Shown piece by piece: positions 1 to 7,957 of a DNA stretch of 13,778 nucleotides. Every line of letters begins with the position of its first letter. Within the stretch, counting starts at the first letter, position 1. The notes below the pieces were generated by a model. The model made no database searches, was not told the DNA's origin, and saw only the letters and a program-made list of their open reading frames with translations. The DNA lies in the NCBI GenBank assembly GCA_029054535.1, contig JAIDFC010000251.1:1-13778 (forward strand), given 5' to 3'. The position numbers and the translations under genes are program-made. Source of the DNA: Rikenella sp. (GTDB lineage Bacteria > Bacteroidota > Bacteroidia > Bacteroidales > Rikenellaceae).

Positions 1-33
1 TTTTGCTGGGGGGGCGGTTTTTTGTTTATTTTC

Positions 34-85
34 CAGCGGCCCGTCTGTCGAGAAAAACGTTTTCTCGACAGAGCGCCGCTGTTTT
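34..85 (+). terminator. Long hairpin, possible rightward terminator
   Basis: A 13-bp perfect stem (44-56 with 60-72, loop ACG) is extended after a small internal loop by 7 more pairs (34-40 with 75-81). It is followed on the plus strand by only four T residues (82-85), so as an intrinsic terminator it is weak. It could end a rightward gene lying left of the window, converging on the ribosomal operon. On the minus strand no U-rich tract follows it. Confidence 0.5.
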
Positions 86-121
86 CAGAAGCACAAGGGT
101 GTATGCTGAATCCCCCCCCTT

Positions 122-177
122 GAAAAAAAGGAGCGGCCTCCTCTTCGGTATAATGTGTATACCAGGGGAAGCCGCTC
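122..177 (-). terminator. Intrinsic terminator of the rpsL-rpsG-fusA-rpsJ operon
   Basis: Read leftward, GAGCGGC (171-177) pairs with GCCGCTC (131-137). Inner pairing follows between GGGGA and TCCTC, then between ATACC and GGTAT, around a 7-base loop. The stem is followed directly by a run of T (123-129 on the complement). It starts 29 bases after the rpsJ stop codon, the right place to end the operon. Confidence 0.85.
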
Positions 178-205
178 TTCGTAAAGAAATCGACAGAAAA
201 TCCTA

Positions 206-511
206 TCAAACTTTGATTTCCACTTCGACTCCGCTCGGCAGTTCGAGCTTCATCAAAGCGTCGATGGTCTTGGAAGTCGAGCTGTAGATGTCCAAAATCC
301 GCTTGAACGTCGAAAGTTGGAACTGTTCTCTTGACTTCTTGTTAACGAACGTCGACCGGTTGATGGTGAAGATCTTCTTGTTGGTCGGCAGCGGAATCGG
401 TCCGCTGACCACCGCGCCCGTCGACTTGACCGTTTTGACGATCTTTTCGGCAGACTTGTCCACCAGATTATGATCGTACGATTTAAGTTTTATTCTGATT
501 TTCTGGCTCAT
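206..511 (-). CDS. rpsJ: 30S ribosomal protein S10
   Basis: The 101-residue product is full length for bacterial S10. It starts MSQKIRIKLKSYDH and carries the central KNKIFTIN-like and FVNKKSREQF segments expected of this head protein, which also binds NusB in antitermination. Its ATG overlaps the fusA stop codon by one base (TAATG), so translation is probably coupled. It is the last gene of the rpsL-rpsG-fusA-rpsJ unit. In many Bacteroidota the S10 operon genes (rplC onward) follow rpsJ directly. Here the next 205 bases contain no rplC but a strong terminator at 122-177. The identification rests on recognising the conserved protein; no Shine-Dalgarno motif is visible. Confidence 0.98.
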   Translation of the reverse strand: MSQKIRIKLKSYDHNLVDKSAEKIVKTVKSTGAVVSGPIPLPTNKKIFTINRSTFVNKKSREQFQLSTFKRILDIYSSTSKTIDALMKLELPSGVEVEIKV

Positions 512-2628
512 TATTCGTCTTCGTTTTTGAATTTACCACTTGCTTTTTCGATGATCTCTTTAGAGACGTTATTCGGCACCGCTTCGAAGTGCGAAAATTC
601 CATCGAGCTGGTTGCCCGTCCCGAAGAAATGGTCCGCAGTACGGTAACGTAGCCGAACATCTCTGCCAGCGGCACTTTGGCTTTCACCACGCGTGCGTTC
701 CCCTTGGATTCCATCCCGGAGATCTGTCCACGCCGTTTGTTCAGGTCGCCGATGATGTCCCCCATGTTTTCTTCCGGGGTAACGACTTCGACGGCCATGA
801 TCGGCTCCATAATCACCGGATTGGCCTTAACGGCAGCATGTCTGAACCCATTCCGCGCACAGATTTCGAAGCTCAGTGCATCCGAGTCGACCGGGTGGAA
901 CGAACCGTCTTTCAAGGTAACCTTCATGGCGTCGATCGGGTAGCCGGCCAACGCCCCATTTGCCATCGCCGTAGCGAAACCTTTCTGAACGGCCGGGATA
1001 AATTCCTTCGGAATGTTCCCCCCTTTGACGATATCCTCGAATTCCAAGCCGGTAACCTCTTTCGACGAAGCCGGTCCGATTTCGAAAATGATGTCAGCGA
1101 ACTTACCACGCCCCCCGGTCTGTTTCTTGAACACTTCGCGGTGTTCGAACGTCCCGGTCAGCGCCTCTTTGTAGTTCACCTGCGGCGCGCCCTGGTTGAT
1201 TTCGACGCCGAATTCGCGTTTCAAGCGGTCGACGATAATTTCGAGGTGCAATTCACCCATCCCCGAAATAACTGTCTGCCCCGAATCTTCATCGGTCTTA
1301 ACCGTGAAAGTCGGGTCTTCTTCAGCCAGTTTCCCCAAGCCAACGCCGAGCTTATCCAAGTCCTTCTGGGTCTTCGGCTCGATCGCCAGCCCGATCACCG
1401 GTTCCGGGAAGGTCATCGACTCGAGCACGATCGGGTTGTTTTCGTCGCACAAGGTATCCCCCGTCCGCACGTCCTTGAACCCTACCGCCGCAGCGATATC
1501 CCCTGCGCCGACAAATTCGATCGGGTTCTGCTTATTAGCATGCATCTGGTAGATACGCGAAATCCGTTCCTTTTTCCCCGAACGCGAGTTAAAGGTATAA
1601 GATCCCGCATCCAGTTTCCCCGAATACACCCGAATGAATCCCAAACGTCCCACGAACGGGTCGGTAGCGATCTTAAACGCCAAAGCGCAGAACGGATCGC
1701 TTTCACTCGGATGCCGTTTGGTCTCTTCTCCGGTCCGCGGATCTGTCCCTACGATCGCCTCCACATCGAGCGGCGACGGCAGGTAAGCGATAATCGAGTC
1801 GAGCAACAGCTGCACCCCCTTGTTCTTGAACGACGAGCCGCAGAGCATCGGCACGACGCTCATATTAATGGTCGCTTTCCGCAAAGCCACGATAATTTCT
1901 TCCGGCGTAATGGCATCGGGATCTTCGAAGAATTTCTCCATCAAAGCGTCGTCCGACGCCGCCACTTCTTCGATAAGCTTAGCGCGCGCAGCGGCAGCCT
2001 CAGCTTTCATGTTTTCCGGAATCTCTTCGATGTGGTAGTTATCCCGCACGGTCTTGTCGTCGAAGTAGACGTACGCCCGGTTGTATACCAAGTCGATCAC
2101 CCCGGTAAACTTATCTTCGGCTCCGATCGGCAGCACCACCGGCACCGGATTCGCCCCGAGGCGTTCGTGCACCTGAGCGCAAACCCCGGCAAAATCGGCC
2201 CCGGTCCGGTCCATTTTATTCACATACCCGATACGCGGCACATTGTACTTATCGGCCTGCCGCCACACAGTTTCGGACTGCGGTTCGACGCCCCCCACCG
2301 CGCAGAATGTAGCTACCGCTCCGTCCAAGACCCGCAGCGAGCGTTCCACTTCGACGGTAAAGTCGACGTGGCCCGGGGTGTCGATAATGTTGATCTGATA
2401 GGTATTGTCTTTGTAGTTCCAGAAAGCGGTCGTAGCGGCCGACGTAATGGTAATCCCGCGCTCCTGTTCCTGCACCATCCAGTCCATGGTCGCCCCCCCT
2501 TCGTGAACTTCCCCGATTTTGTGTGTTTTCCCGGTGTAGAACAGGATCCGTTCCGAAGTGGTAGTCTTGCCCGCGTCGATGTGGGCCATGATACCGATGT
2601 TTCTGGTGTATTTAAGGTCTCTTGCCAT
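511..2628 (-). CDS. fusA: Translation elongation factor G (EF-G)
   Basis: The 705-residue product is the usual EF-G length. It is the GTPase that drives ribosomal translocation and, with ribosome recycling factor, subunit splitting. The GTP-binding signatures are all present near the N-terminus: AHIDAGKTT at 15-23, RGITI at 57-61, DTPGH at 83-87 and NKMD at 137-140. Domains II to V follow, with the GMGELHLEI segment and a late RGQISGME-type segment. It begins 30 bases after rpsG ends and overlaps rpsJ by one base, so all belong to one operon. No tuf gene follows, unlike the classic E. coli str operon. Bacteroidota often carry a second EF-G elsewhere; this copy, in the ribosomal cluster, is the canonical one by position. 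Confidence 0.98.
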   Translation of the reverse strand: MARDLKYTRNIGIMAHIDAGKTTTSERILFYTGKTHKIGEVHEGGATMDWMVQEQERGITITSAATTAFWNYKDNTYQINIIDTPGHVDFTVEVERSLRVLDGAVATFCAVGGVEPQSETVWRQADKYNVPRIGYVNKMDRTGADFAGVCAQVHERLGANPVPVVLPIGAEDKFTGVIDLVYNRAYVYFDDKTVRDNYHIEEIPENMKAEAAAARAKLIEEVAASDDALMEKFFEDPDAITPEEIIVALRKATINMSVVPMLCGSSFKNKGVQLLLDSIIAYLPSPLDVEAIVGTDPRTGEETKRHPSESDPFCALAFKIATDPFVGRLGFIRVYSGKLDAGSYTFNSRSGKKERISRIYQMHANKQNPIEFVGAGDIAAAVGFKDVRTGDTLCDENNPIVLESMTFPEPVIGLAIEPKTQKDLDKLGVGLGKLAEEDPTFTVKTDEDSGQTVISGMGELHLEIIVDRLKREFGVEINQGAPQVNYKEALTGTFEHREVFKKQTGGRGKFADIIFEIGPASSKEVTGLEFEDIVKGGNIPKEFIPAVQKGFATAMANGALAGYPIDAMKVTLKDGSFHPVDSDALSFEICARNGFRHAAVKANPVIMEPIMAVEVVTPEENMGDIIGDLNKRRGQISGMESKGNARVVKAKVPLAEMFGYVTVLRTISSGRATSSMEFSHFEAVPNNVSKEIIEKASGKFKNEDE

Positions 2629-2658
2629 AATACTGAGTGTTCCCTGTGTAAAAACCGG

Positions 2659-3135
2659 TTAGAATCTGAAGTGCGCAAACGCCTTATTGGCCTCTGCCAT
2701 CCGGTGCATCTCTTCCTTACGTTTGAAAGCACCGCCTTCTTCATTATATGCTGCAATAATTTCCGCAGCGAGTTTTTCTGCCATCGAACGGCCGGCGCGT
2801 TTTCTCGAGAACTGGAGGAGATACCGAATGCTCAACGAAATTTTACGCTCCGGACGAACTTCCATAGGTACCTGGAAGGTAGCCCCGCCGACACGCCGAG
2901 ATTTCACTTCGACCTGCGGGGTAATGTTTTCAAGCGCTTTTTTCCAAATTTCCAAAGGAGCCTTTTCCGTGTCCTTCATCTTCTCGCCTACGATATCTAT
3001 GGCGTCATAGAAAATACCGTACGCAATACTCTTCTTACCGTCTAACATCAAGCTGTTGACGAACCGGGTTACCAGCACGTCGCCGAACTTGGGGTCAGGA
3101 AGTAGAATTCGCTTTTTAGGCTTCGCTTTTCTCAT
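2659..3135 (-). CDS. rpsG: 30S ribosomal protein S7
   Basis: The 158-residue product matches S7 in length and sequence. The N-terminal MRKAKPKKR stretch is followed by the helical rRNA-binding core, which includes FVNSLMLDGKK, NITPQVEVKSRRVGGA and a C-terminal MAEANKAFAHFRF. S7 nucleates assembly of the 30S head and lies at the exit site. The start is chosen because MRKAKPK is the conserved N-terminus. It lies between rpsL (124-base gap) and fusA (30-base gap) on the same strand, the conserved str-operon order. Confidence 0.98.
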   Translation of the reverse strand: MRKAKPKKRILLPDPKFGDVLVTRFVNSLMLDGKKSIAYGIFYDAIDIVGEKMKDTEKAPLEIWKKALENITPQVEVKSRRVGGATFQVPMEVRPERKISLSIRYLLQFSRKRAGRSMAEKLAAEIIAAYNEEGGAFKRKEEMHRMAEANKAFAHFRF

Positions 3136-3259
3136 CGTGTTTTTTTGTTTCGCCGCGCGGGTGTCTCTTGATTGAGGAGAGACCGGCGGCTGTTGAATGT
3201 TTTTTGTAAGTGTCTTGTGTGGTTAAGTCCAAAGACGGGAGTAGCCGAAGAGCGTATTA

Positions 3260-3649
3260 CTACTTCTTAGCCGCCCCAGCCTTCGGCCGTTTGGTCCCGT
3301 ATTTCGACCGACGCTGGTTCCGCCCGTCGACCCCCGCCGCATCGAGCGTCCCGCGCACCAGGTGATACCGCACCCCCGGCAGGTCTTTCACACGACCCCC
3401 GCGAACCAAGACGATCGAGTGTTCCTGAAGGTTGTGCCCTTCGCCCGGGATGTAAGCATTGACTTCTTTCCCATTGGTCAACCGCACACGAGCGACTTTA
3501 CGCATCGCCGAGTTCGGCTTCTTCGGCGTAGTCGTGTACACACGCACGCATACGCCCCGCCGCTGCGGACAAGCCTCCAAAGCCGGAGCCTTGCTCTTGT
3601 ACGCCACGTCGGTCCTTCCTTTCCGTACTAACTGTTGGATAGTTGGCAT
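3260..3649 (-). CDS. rpsL: 30S ribosomal protein S12
   Basis: The 129-residue product is S12, the decoding-centre protein. The start is the ATG that gives MPTIQQLVRKGR, the universal S12 N-terminus. An upstream in-frame ATG would add 12 unconserved residues and lie almost at the predicted transcription start. The streptomycin-related positions look wild type: K43 in TTTPKKPNS and K88 in GGRVKDLPGV. It is the first gene of the operon. A TATCTTTG -7 element with a TTG 19 bases upstream lies about 47 bases before the start. The leader is A-rich with no Shine-Dalgarno motif, as is usual in Bacteroidota. Confidence 0.98.
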   Translation of the reverse strand: MPTIQQLVRKGRTDVAYKSKAPALEACPQRRGVCVRVYTTTPKKPNSAMRKVARVRLTNGKEVNAYIPGEGHNLQEHSIVLVRGGRVKDLPGVRYHLVRGTLDAAGVDGRNQRRSKYGTKRPKAGAAKK

Positions 3650-3695
3650 GTTGTTTTTTTCTGTTTGTTTTTTTGAATTACACAAAATCGGTCCG

Positions 3696-3725
3696 CAAAG
3701 ATACGCACTGTTTTTTGATTTTCAA
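3696..3725 (-). promoter_or_regulatory. Promoter of the rpsL operon (Bacteroidota -33/-7 type)
   Basis: Read leftward, TTG (3723-3725) is followed after 19 bases by TATCTTTG (3696-3703). This matches the TTG / TAnnTTTG consensus described for Bacteroides and Flavobacterium housekeeping promoters. Transcription would start near 3690, giving a leader of about 40 bases before rpsL. Confidence 0.8.
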
Positions 3726-3765
3726 TACTTTTTATCCCCTTTTTCTCTTTGCTTTTTTCTGTCAA

Positions 3766-3910
3766 CCGTTCTTTAGCTACGTGCTGGTACTGTTCTTTTT
3801 GTGAACAACCGAGCAGCGTACCGAGAGCAGAGACCGCGAGCGGGCTATGCCGAGGTAGCGCGAGGAAAACGAAGTTAAAAAGCGGCAGTTCCAACTCGTC
3901 GCCAATGAAT
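3766..3910. repeat. Palindromic intergenic repeat, copy R1
   Basis: The left end reads CCGTTCTTTAGC, as in copies R2 and R3. Bases 3862-3893 are identical over 32 bp to 4674-4705 in R2. The right end (CGTCGCCAATG) is an imperfect inverted copy of the left end. The interior differs from the other copies and includes a GTTC...GTGAAC palindrome near 3792-3806 and purine-rich hairpin-forming sequence. It fills most of the 314-base gap between ung and the rpsL promoter. No coding sequence is supported in this gap. Confidence 0.7.
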
Positions 3911-3963
3911 AGTCGAAAGAAAAAGAGTTAAGGAGAGAAAGGGGTTAAATGAAGTACGGGAAA

Positions 3964-4629
3964 TTACCAGACGATGGGTTTTTGTCCTGTAGCGACGAGG
4001 TAATCGTTGGCTTGGCTGAAGTGGCGACAGCCGAAGAATCCCCGGAATGCCGATAGCGGGGAGGGGTGCGGCGCTTTGAGGATGCAGTTTTCGGCCGCGT
4101 TCACGACTGCGGCTTTGCGTTGGGCATAGGAACCCCAGAGCATGTAGACTACATGCGATTTTCGTTGGGCGATCGTTCGCACCACAGCGTCCGTGAACTC
4201 TTCCCATCCCTTGCCGGCGTGGGAGGTCGGGGTGTGCGCCTGGACCGTCAGCACCGCGTTGAGCATCAGGACCCCCTGTTCGGCCCAGCGGTCGAGTTCG
4301 CCGGAGGCGGGCATCGGCGCGCCGGTGTCGTCGCACACCTCTTTGAAGATGTTCTGCAACGACGGCGGGAACTGTGTTCCCGGGGCCACCGAGAAACAGA
4401 GGCCGTTGGCCTGTCCTTCGTTGTGATAGGGGTCCTGGCCGATGATGACGACTTTCAGTCGGTCGGCCGGGCAGCTGTTGAAAGCCCGAAAAATGTCGGC
4501 CGCCGGCGGATAAACCACATGGGTCATGTACTGCTCGCGAACGAAAGCGGTCAGTTGTTCGAAATAGGGCTTTTCGAACTCCTCGGCCAACAACTCGTGC
4601 CACGAAGGGTCGATTTTGACGTTTGCCAT
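3964..4629 (-). CDS. ung: Uracil-DNA glycosylase, family 1
   Basis: The 221-residue product is the standard length for family-1 uracil-DNA glycosylase, which excises uracil from DNA as the first step of base excision repair. The water-activating motif GQDPYH is at 64-69 with catalytic Asp66. The FSV..G..FPPSL segment lies at 79-91, the LMLNAVLTV motif with the uracil-reading Asn124 at 121-129, and the leucine-insertion loop HPSPLS at 188-193. All key residues are present, so it should be active. The start MANVKIDPSW fits family N-termini. It is probably transcribed alone, because palindromic repeats R2 and R1 occupy the gaps on its 5' and 3' sides. No clear promoter octamer was found upstream. 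Confidence 0.97.
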   Translation of the reverse strand: MANVKIDPSWHELLAEEFEKPYFEQLTAFVREQYMTHVVYPPAADIFRAFNSCPADRLKVVIIGQDPYHNEGQANGLCFSVAPGTQFPPSLQNIFKEVCDDTGAPMPASGELDRWAEQGVLMLNAVLTVQAHTPTSHAGKGWEEFTDAVVRTIAQRKSHVVYMLWGSYAQRKAAVVNAAENCILKAPHPSPLSAFRGFFGCRHFSQANDYLVATGQKPIVW

Positions 4630-4656
4630 AGTATAATATGTATCTGTTTTTTATGT

Positions 4657-4737
4657 CCGTTCTTTAGCGACAGGAGGAAAACGAAGTTAAAAAGCGGCAG
4701 TTCCATACGGTAGCCAAACACGGGGCGTAAAATACAG
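4657..4737. repeat. Palindromic intergenic repeat, copy R2 (short)
   Basis: It combines a left end CCGTTCTTTAGCGAC shared with R1 and R3, a middle of 32 bp identical to R1, and a right end (4698-4725) matching 9714-9741 in R3 at 27 of 28 positions. It looks like a family member missing most of its interior. It ends 8 bases from the GH92 stop codon and begins about 28 bases from the ung start, so it nearly fills the intergenic space. Confidence 0.75.
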
Positions 4738-4745
4738 TTGCCATT

Positions 4746-6974
4746 TTACTCCCGCATCGTCAGTTCCAACACGCCGCCCGAGACGATGTCGTGCCACGTG
4801 ATGAACGGTGCCCCCAAAGCGTGGCCGTTCAGTTTCATCCCCTCGATCCGGTAACGTTCGGCCGAAACACCCGGAGCACGAACCGTAAAGGTCTTTCCGT
4901 CGGCCAGATGAACGGTGGTCTCTTCAAACAGCGGCGTCCCGATCGCGTAGTTGAGACTCACCGGGTCCACCGGGTAGAATCCCATCGCGCTGAAGACGTA
5001 CCAGGCCGACATCTGGCCGCAGTCTTCGTTGCCGCACAAGCCGTCCGGACGCGCCGAGTACTGCGTCCTCAGGATCTGCGATACGTATTTTTGGGTCTTC
5101 TCGGGCCGGCCGATGTAATTGTACAGGTAGGCCACGTGGTGCGACGGTTCGTTGCCGTGCGCGTACTGGCCGATCATCCCCGTGCTGAAGATCGGCAGCG
5201 AGTCCGATGCCTCCGGCGCGAGCGTGAACATCTCGTCCAGTCGCCGCTCGAACTGGGTCGGTCCGCGCATCAGCCGGATCAGACCCTCGACGTCCTGCTG
5301 TACCGCCCACAGGTATTGCCATCCGTTGCTTTCGGTGATGTGTTCCGTGTAGACCTTCGGATCGAACCCCGCTACCCACTCGCCGTCCGAGAGGCGCGGC
5401 TGCATGAAGCCCGATGCCGGTTGGAAGAGGTTCATGTAGCTTTTCGACCGGAGGATAAATTCGTTGTAGACCGAGTCTTGTCCGAGGCGTCTCGCCAGCT
5501 GGGCGATGCAGTAGTCGTCGTAGGCATACTCCAAGGTCTTGGAGAGCGATTCGCGTTCCAGGTCGGCCGGCACGTAACCCATCAGTTTGTAGAGGCCGAT
5601 ACCTCGGTAGTCGTCTCGGTCGGCCGTTCCGACGCAAGCCCTCAGCACCCGATCGAGCATCGTCTCTGGCAACAGCCCTTTCAGGGCCGCCTCGACCAGC
5701 ACCGGAACGGCGTGGTAGCCGATCATCATGTCGGTCTCGTCGCCCCACAGCGGCCAGACGGGCAGCATCCCGTGCTGGTCGTAGAAGTCGAGCATCGAGG
5801 CGGCCATCTCCCGCACCCGCGCCGGGTGCAGGAACGTGTAGAGCGGGTGGGCGGCCCGATAGGTGTCCCAGAGCGAGAAGGTGGAGTAGTTGTGGCCCCC
5901 CTCGCCCGACACGCGCCCGGCGTGTATCTCGCCGTCGGCTCCGCGATACAGCCCGTCGACGTCGTCGAAAAGGGTCGGGGCCAGCATGGTCCGATACAAG
6001 GCCGTATAGAATGTCCGGCGTTCGTCGACCGTCCCGCCCCGGACCTCGATTTTCGAAAGTTCGGCATCCCACGTCGCCTGTTGTGCCCGCCGGACGCTGT
6101 CGAAGTCGAACGTGGGCATCTCGGCCGCCAAGTTTCGACGAGCGCCGGCCAGGTCGACCGCCGAAATCGCGGTCCGCACGACGACAGGTTCCCGCTCGTC
6201 CGCCTCCACCCGAAATGTGAAACGACCGATATGGCTTCGGATGCCGTTGTATGCGCTGTCGCGATGGTGCGAAACGAGGGTGTCGATCCGATACGAGACG
6301 AACGGCTGCGAGAATTGGGCCACGAAGTAGACTTTCTGTCGCGGCGCCCATCCTTCCGAGAAGCGATACCCCTCGATCGTGCGGTCGTCGACCACCCGCA
6401 GCGAGGAGCCCGTCGTGTAGTCCCAGTTCATCGCTTTTGAGAGGTTCACGAATACGGTCGCTTCGGTCGTCGCCGGAAAGGTGTACCGTTGCATCCCGCA
6501 CCGCTCCGTGGCCACGAGTTCGACGCGGGTGTCGTAGTCGCTCAACAGGACGCTGTAATACCCGGCCTCGGCCTGTTCGTCCTCGTGCCGGAACCGCGAG
6601 TAGACGCCCAGCTCGCCCTCGCCGATCCGAAACGGAGGCACGGCGGGCATAAAGCTGATGTCGTACAAATCGCCCGCCCCGGTCCCGCTCAGGTGGGTGT
6701 GCGAAAAACCGGCGATCGTCGTGTCCCGCCAGTCGTAGCCCGAGATCCGGTCCCAACCGCTGGTCCCGTTGTCGGGCGACAGCTGGACCATCCCGAACGG
6801 TGCGCTGACACCCGGGTAAACGTTTCCCGGACCGTCGGTCCCGATCAACGGGTCGACGATCTCGGCCAGGCGTGTCGACGACGAGGAGGAGGGCGAAACG
6901 CTCCGGTCGCATGACACGATCAACGCAAAAACGGTCGCTGCTACGCCCAAGGTACGATGGAGTTGCATGGTCAT
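4746..6974 (-). CDS. GH92-family alpha-mannosidase, predicted lipoprotein
   Basis: The 742-residue product is a glycoside hydrolase family 92 exo-alpha-mannosidase. These are Ca-dependent inverting enzymes that trim mannose from host or yeast N-glycans. A signal peptide ends in a lipobox (LIVSC, Cys22), followed by a serine-rich linker. The N-terminal beta domain has GTDGPGNVYPG at 45-55. The helical barrel has SLWDTYRA at 367-374 and WGDETDMMIGYH at 410-421. Glu548 in TESNGWQY matches the family's catalytic acid position, and GNEPSHH (607-613) and GNEDCGQ (648-654) carry further catalytic and metal-site residues. No SusC/SusD pair is nearby, so it is a solitary gene. Translation could also start at the third codon (6968), since the TATCTTTG promoter element lies only 12 bases before 6974. 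The exact linkage specificity cannot be told from sequence. Confidence 0.95.
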   Translation of the reverse strand: MTMQLHRTLGVAATVFALIVSCDRSVSPSSSSSTRLAEIVDPLIGTDGPGNVYPGVSAPFGMVQLSPDNGTSGWDRISGYDWRDTTIAGFSHTHLSGTGAGDLYDISFMPAVPPFRIGEGELGVYSRFRHEDEQAEAGYYSVLLSDYDTRVELVATERCGMQRYTFPATTEATVFVNLSKAMNWDYTTGSSLRVVDDRTIEGYRFSEGWAPRQKVYFVAQFSQPFVSYRIDTLVSHHRDSAYNGIRSHIGRFTFRVEADEREPVVVRTAISAVDLAGARRNLAAEMPTFDFDSVRRAQQATWDAELSKIEVRGGTVDERRTFYTALYRTMLAPTLFDDVDGLYRGADGEIHAGRVSGEGGHNYSTFSLWDTYRAAHPLYTFLHPARVREMAASMLDFYDQHGMLPVWPLWGDETDMMIGYHAVPVLVEAALKGLLPETMLDRVLRACVGTADRDDYRGIGLYKLMGYVPADLERESLSKTLEYAYDDYCIAQLARRLGQDSVYNEFILRSKSYMNLFQPASGFMQPRLSDGEWVAGFDPKVYTEHITESNGWQYLWAVQQDVEGLIRLMRGPTQFERRLDEMFTLAPEASDSLPIFSTGMIGQYAHGNEPSHHVAYLYNYIGRPEKTQKYVSQILRTQYSARPDGLCGNEDCGQMSAWYVFSAMGFYPVDPVSLNYAIGTPLFEETTVHLADGKTFTVRAPGVSAERYRIEGMKLNGHALGAPFITWHDIVSGGVLELTMRE

Positions 6975-6986
6975 TCGGCTTTTCTA

Positions 6987-6994
6987 CAAAGATA
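6987..6994 (-). promoter_or_regulatory. -7 promoter element of the GH92 gene
   Basis: Read leftward this is TATCTTTG, an exact TAnnTTTG match and the same octamer as before rpsL and the wzz-like gene. No TTG is seen at the usual -33 spacing. The implied leader is only about 8-14 bases, which favours the ATG at 6968 over that at 6974. Confidence 0.55.
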
Positions 6995-7160
6995 GATAAT
7001 CCTTTTTTTTCTATATTTGTCTTGTCAATATATGTGCTGTTTTTTTTGATGATTGTTCTTGGGCTGCTGTATGGGGAGGGGTTTCTTCTCGGAGGCAAAG
7101 AGCTAAAGAAACTTTGTTTTTGATTTTTTTCGGGTGCCTTGAATCGGTGTTTCATAAATC

Positions 7161-7195
7161 GCGACCTTCGGTCGTGCGCGCCGAGCGGCGTTTTT
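7161..7195 (+). terminator. Twin hairpins with T-run upstream of plsY (attenuator-like or repeat fragment)
   Basis: CGACC-TTC-GGTCG (7162-7174) is followed by a CGCCG/CGGCG stem (7179-7190) and TTTTT (7191-7195). This has the form of a small intrinsic terminator about 80 bases before the plsY start. The first hairpin closely matches a palindrome at 13675-13693, so it may instead be a fragment of a dispersed repeat. Its function is unproven. Confidence 0.35.
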
Positions 7196-7275
7196 CGATG
7201 GAGATCGTGTGGAAGTGAGCTTCGGTCGGGGAGATTCGACGAGGAGGGGCGGTTGGTGGATTGGATACGTAAGAT

Positions 7276-7944
7276 ATGGAAACGGATGCGGTTATGGTTT
7301 GGATAATCTGTATATTATTGATCGGCGGGTATTTGCTGGGGTCGATACCCAGCGCGGTGTGGATCGGTCGGTGGTTCTACGGCGTCGACGTGCGCGAGCA
7401 CGGGAGTCATAACGCCGGGGCGACCAACACGTTGCGCGTGTTGGGACGCAAGGCGGCGTTGCCGGTTTTCGTGATCGATGCCGCGAAGGGATATGGGGCG
7501 GTGATGTTGGCTCATTTCTCGGACCTCACGGGTGATGGCTTTTTCTTTTTCAAAATCGCGCTCACGGCGGCGGCGATTTTGGGACATATTTTCCCGATTT
7601 TCGCCGGATTCAAAGGCGGGAAAGGGGTCGCGACGATGGCGGGGTGTATGCTCGCCATTGCGCCGGTGCCGATGCTGCTGGGGCTGGCGACGTTCATTAT
7701 CGTCTTGGCGGCGAGCCATTATGTTTCGCTGGGGTCGATGGCGGGCGGAGTGCTTTTTCCGTTCTATATCGTCCTGGTCGACGGATTCGGATCGCCTTAC
7801 AAGATTCTTTTCGGGGTTCTGGTGGCGGCGGTGCTGCTGATTACGCACCGGAAGAATATCAAGCGGCTCCGGGAGGGGACGGAAAACAAGACTTATCTTT
7901 TTCTGCGCCGTCCGGTATCAGGGCAACAAAAAAAGTGTTGCTAA
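7276..7944 (+). CDS. plsY: Glycerol-3-phosphate acyltransferase PlsY
   Basis: The 222-residue membrane protein is PlsY, which transfers the acyl group of acyl-phosphate to glycerol-3-phosphate to give lysophosphatidic acid, the first step of phospholipid synthesis. The three family motifs are visible: GSIPSAVW with SHNAGATN (22-29 and 44-51), GHIFPIFAGFKGGKGVAT (103-120), and the C-terminal THRKNIKRLREGTENK segment. About five hydrophobic segments alternate with these loops, as in known PlsY proteins. The length slightly exceeds the usual 200, through a basic tail. The last codons overlap a hairpin and A-run that act as a terminator for leftward transcription. It diverges from the GH92 gene and is probably transcribed alone. 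Confidence 0.97.
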   Translation: METDAVMVWIICILLIGGYLLGSIPSAVWIGRWFYGVDVREHGSHNAGATNTLRVLGRKAALPVFVIDAAKGYGAVMLAHFSDLTGDGFFFFKIALTAAAILGHIFPIFAGFKGGKGVATMAGCMLAIAPVPMLLGLATFIIVLAASHYVSLGSMAGGVLFPFYIVLVDGFGSPYKILFGVLVAAVLLITHRKNIKRLREGTENKTYLFLRRPVSGQQKKCC

Positions 7945-7957
7945 AATCAAAACACTT
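7926..7957 (-). terminator. Leftward intrinsic terminator overlapping the plsY stop
   Basis: Read leftward, AAGTGTT (7951-7957) pairs with AACACTT (7933-7939) around an 11-base loop. The last stem bases run into a stretch of T followed by G. The T-run lies inside the final plsY codons. It would stop transcripts coming from the histidine kinase side about 280 bases after that gene's stop codon. Confidence 0.7.

Larger units (their letters stand above)
6975..7275. other. Divergent intergenic region between the GH92 gene and plsY
   Basis: These 301 bases hold the GH92 promoter element at the left end, then an AT-rich stretch (about 7000-7135) with a rightward TAnnTTTG match (TATATTTG, 7012-7019) that lacks a -33 partner and is far from plsY. 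Two small hairpins at 7161-7195 follow. I see no credible coding sequence. The plsY promoter is not clear. Confidence 0.5.

Noticed and set aside
3..287. A 94-codon rightward frame at the left edge.
   Set aside because: It runs through two hairpins and into antisense rpsJ; the product has no protein-like features.
589..3045. An 818-codon open frame on the plus strand opposite fusA and rpsG, and similar long frames opposite or in other frames of the GH92, kinase and transporter genes.
   Set aside because: These are shadows created by the GC-rich codon bias of the real genes. The opposite strand encodes intact, unmistakable proteins, and the shadow products are rich in Arg, His and Pro with no recognisable domain.
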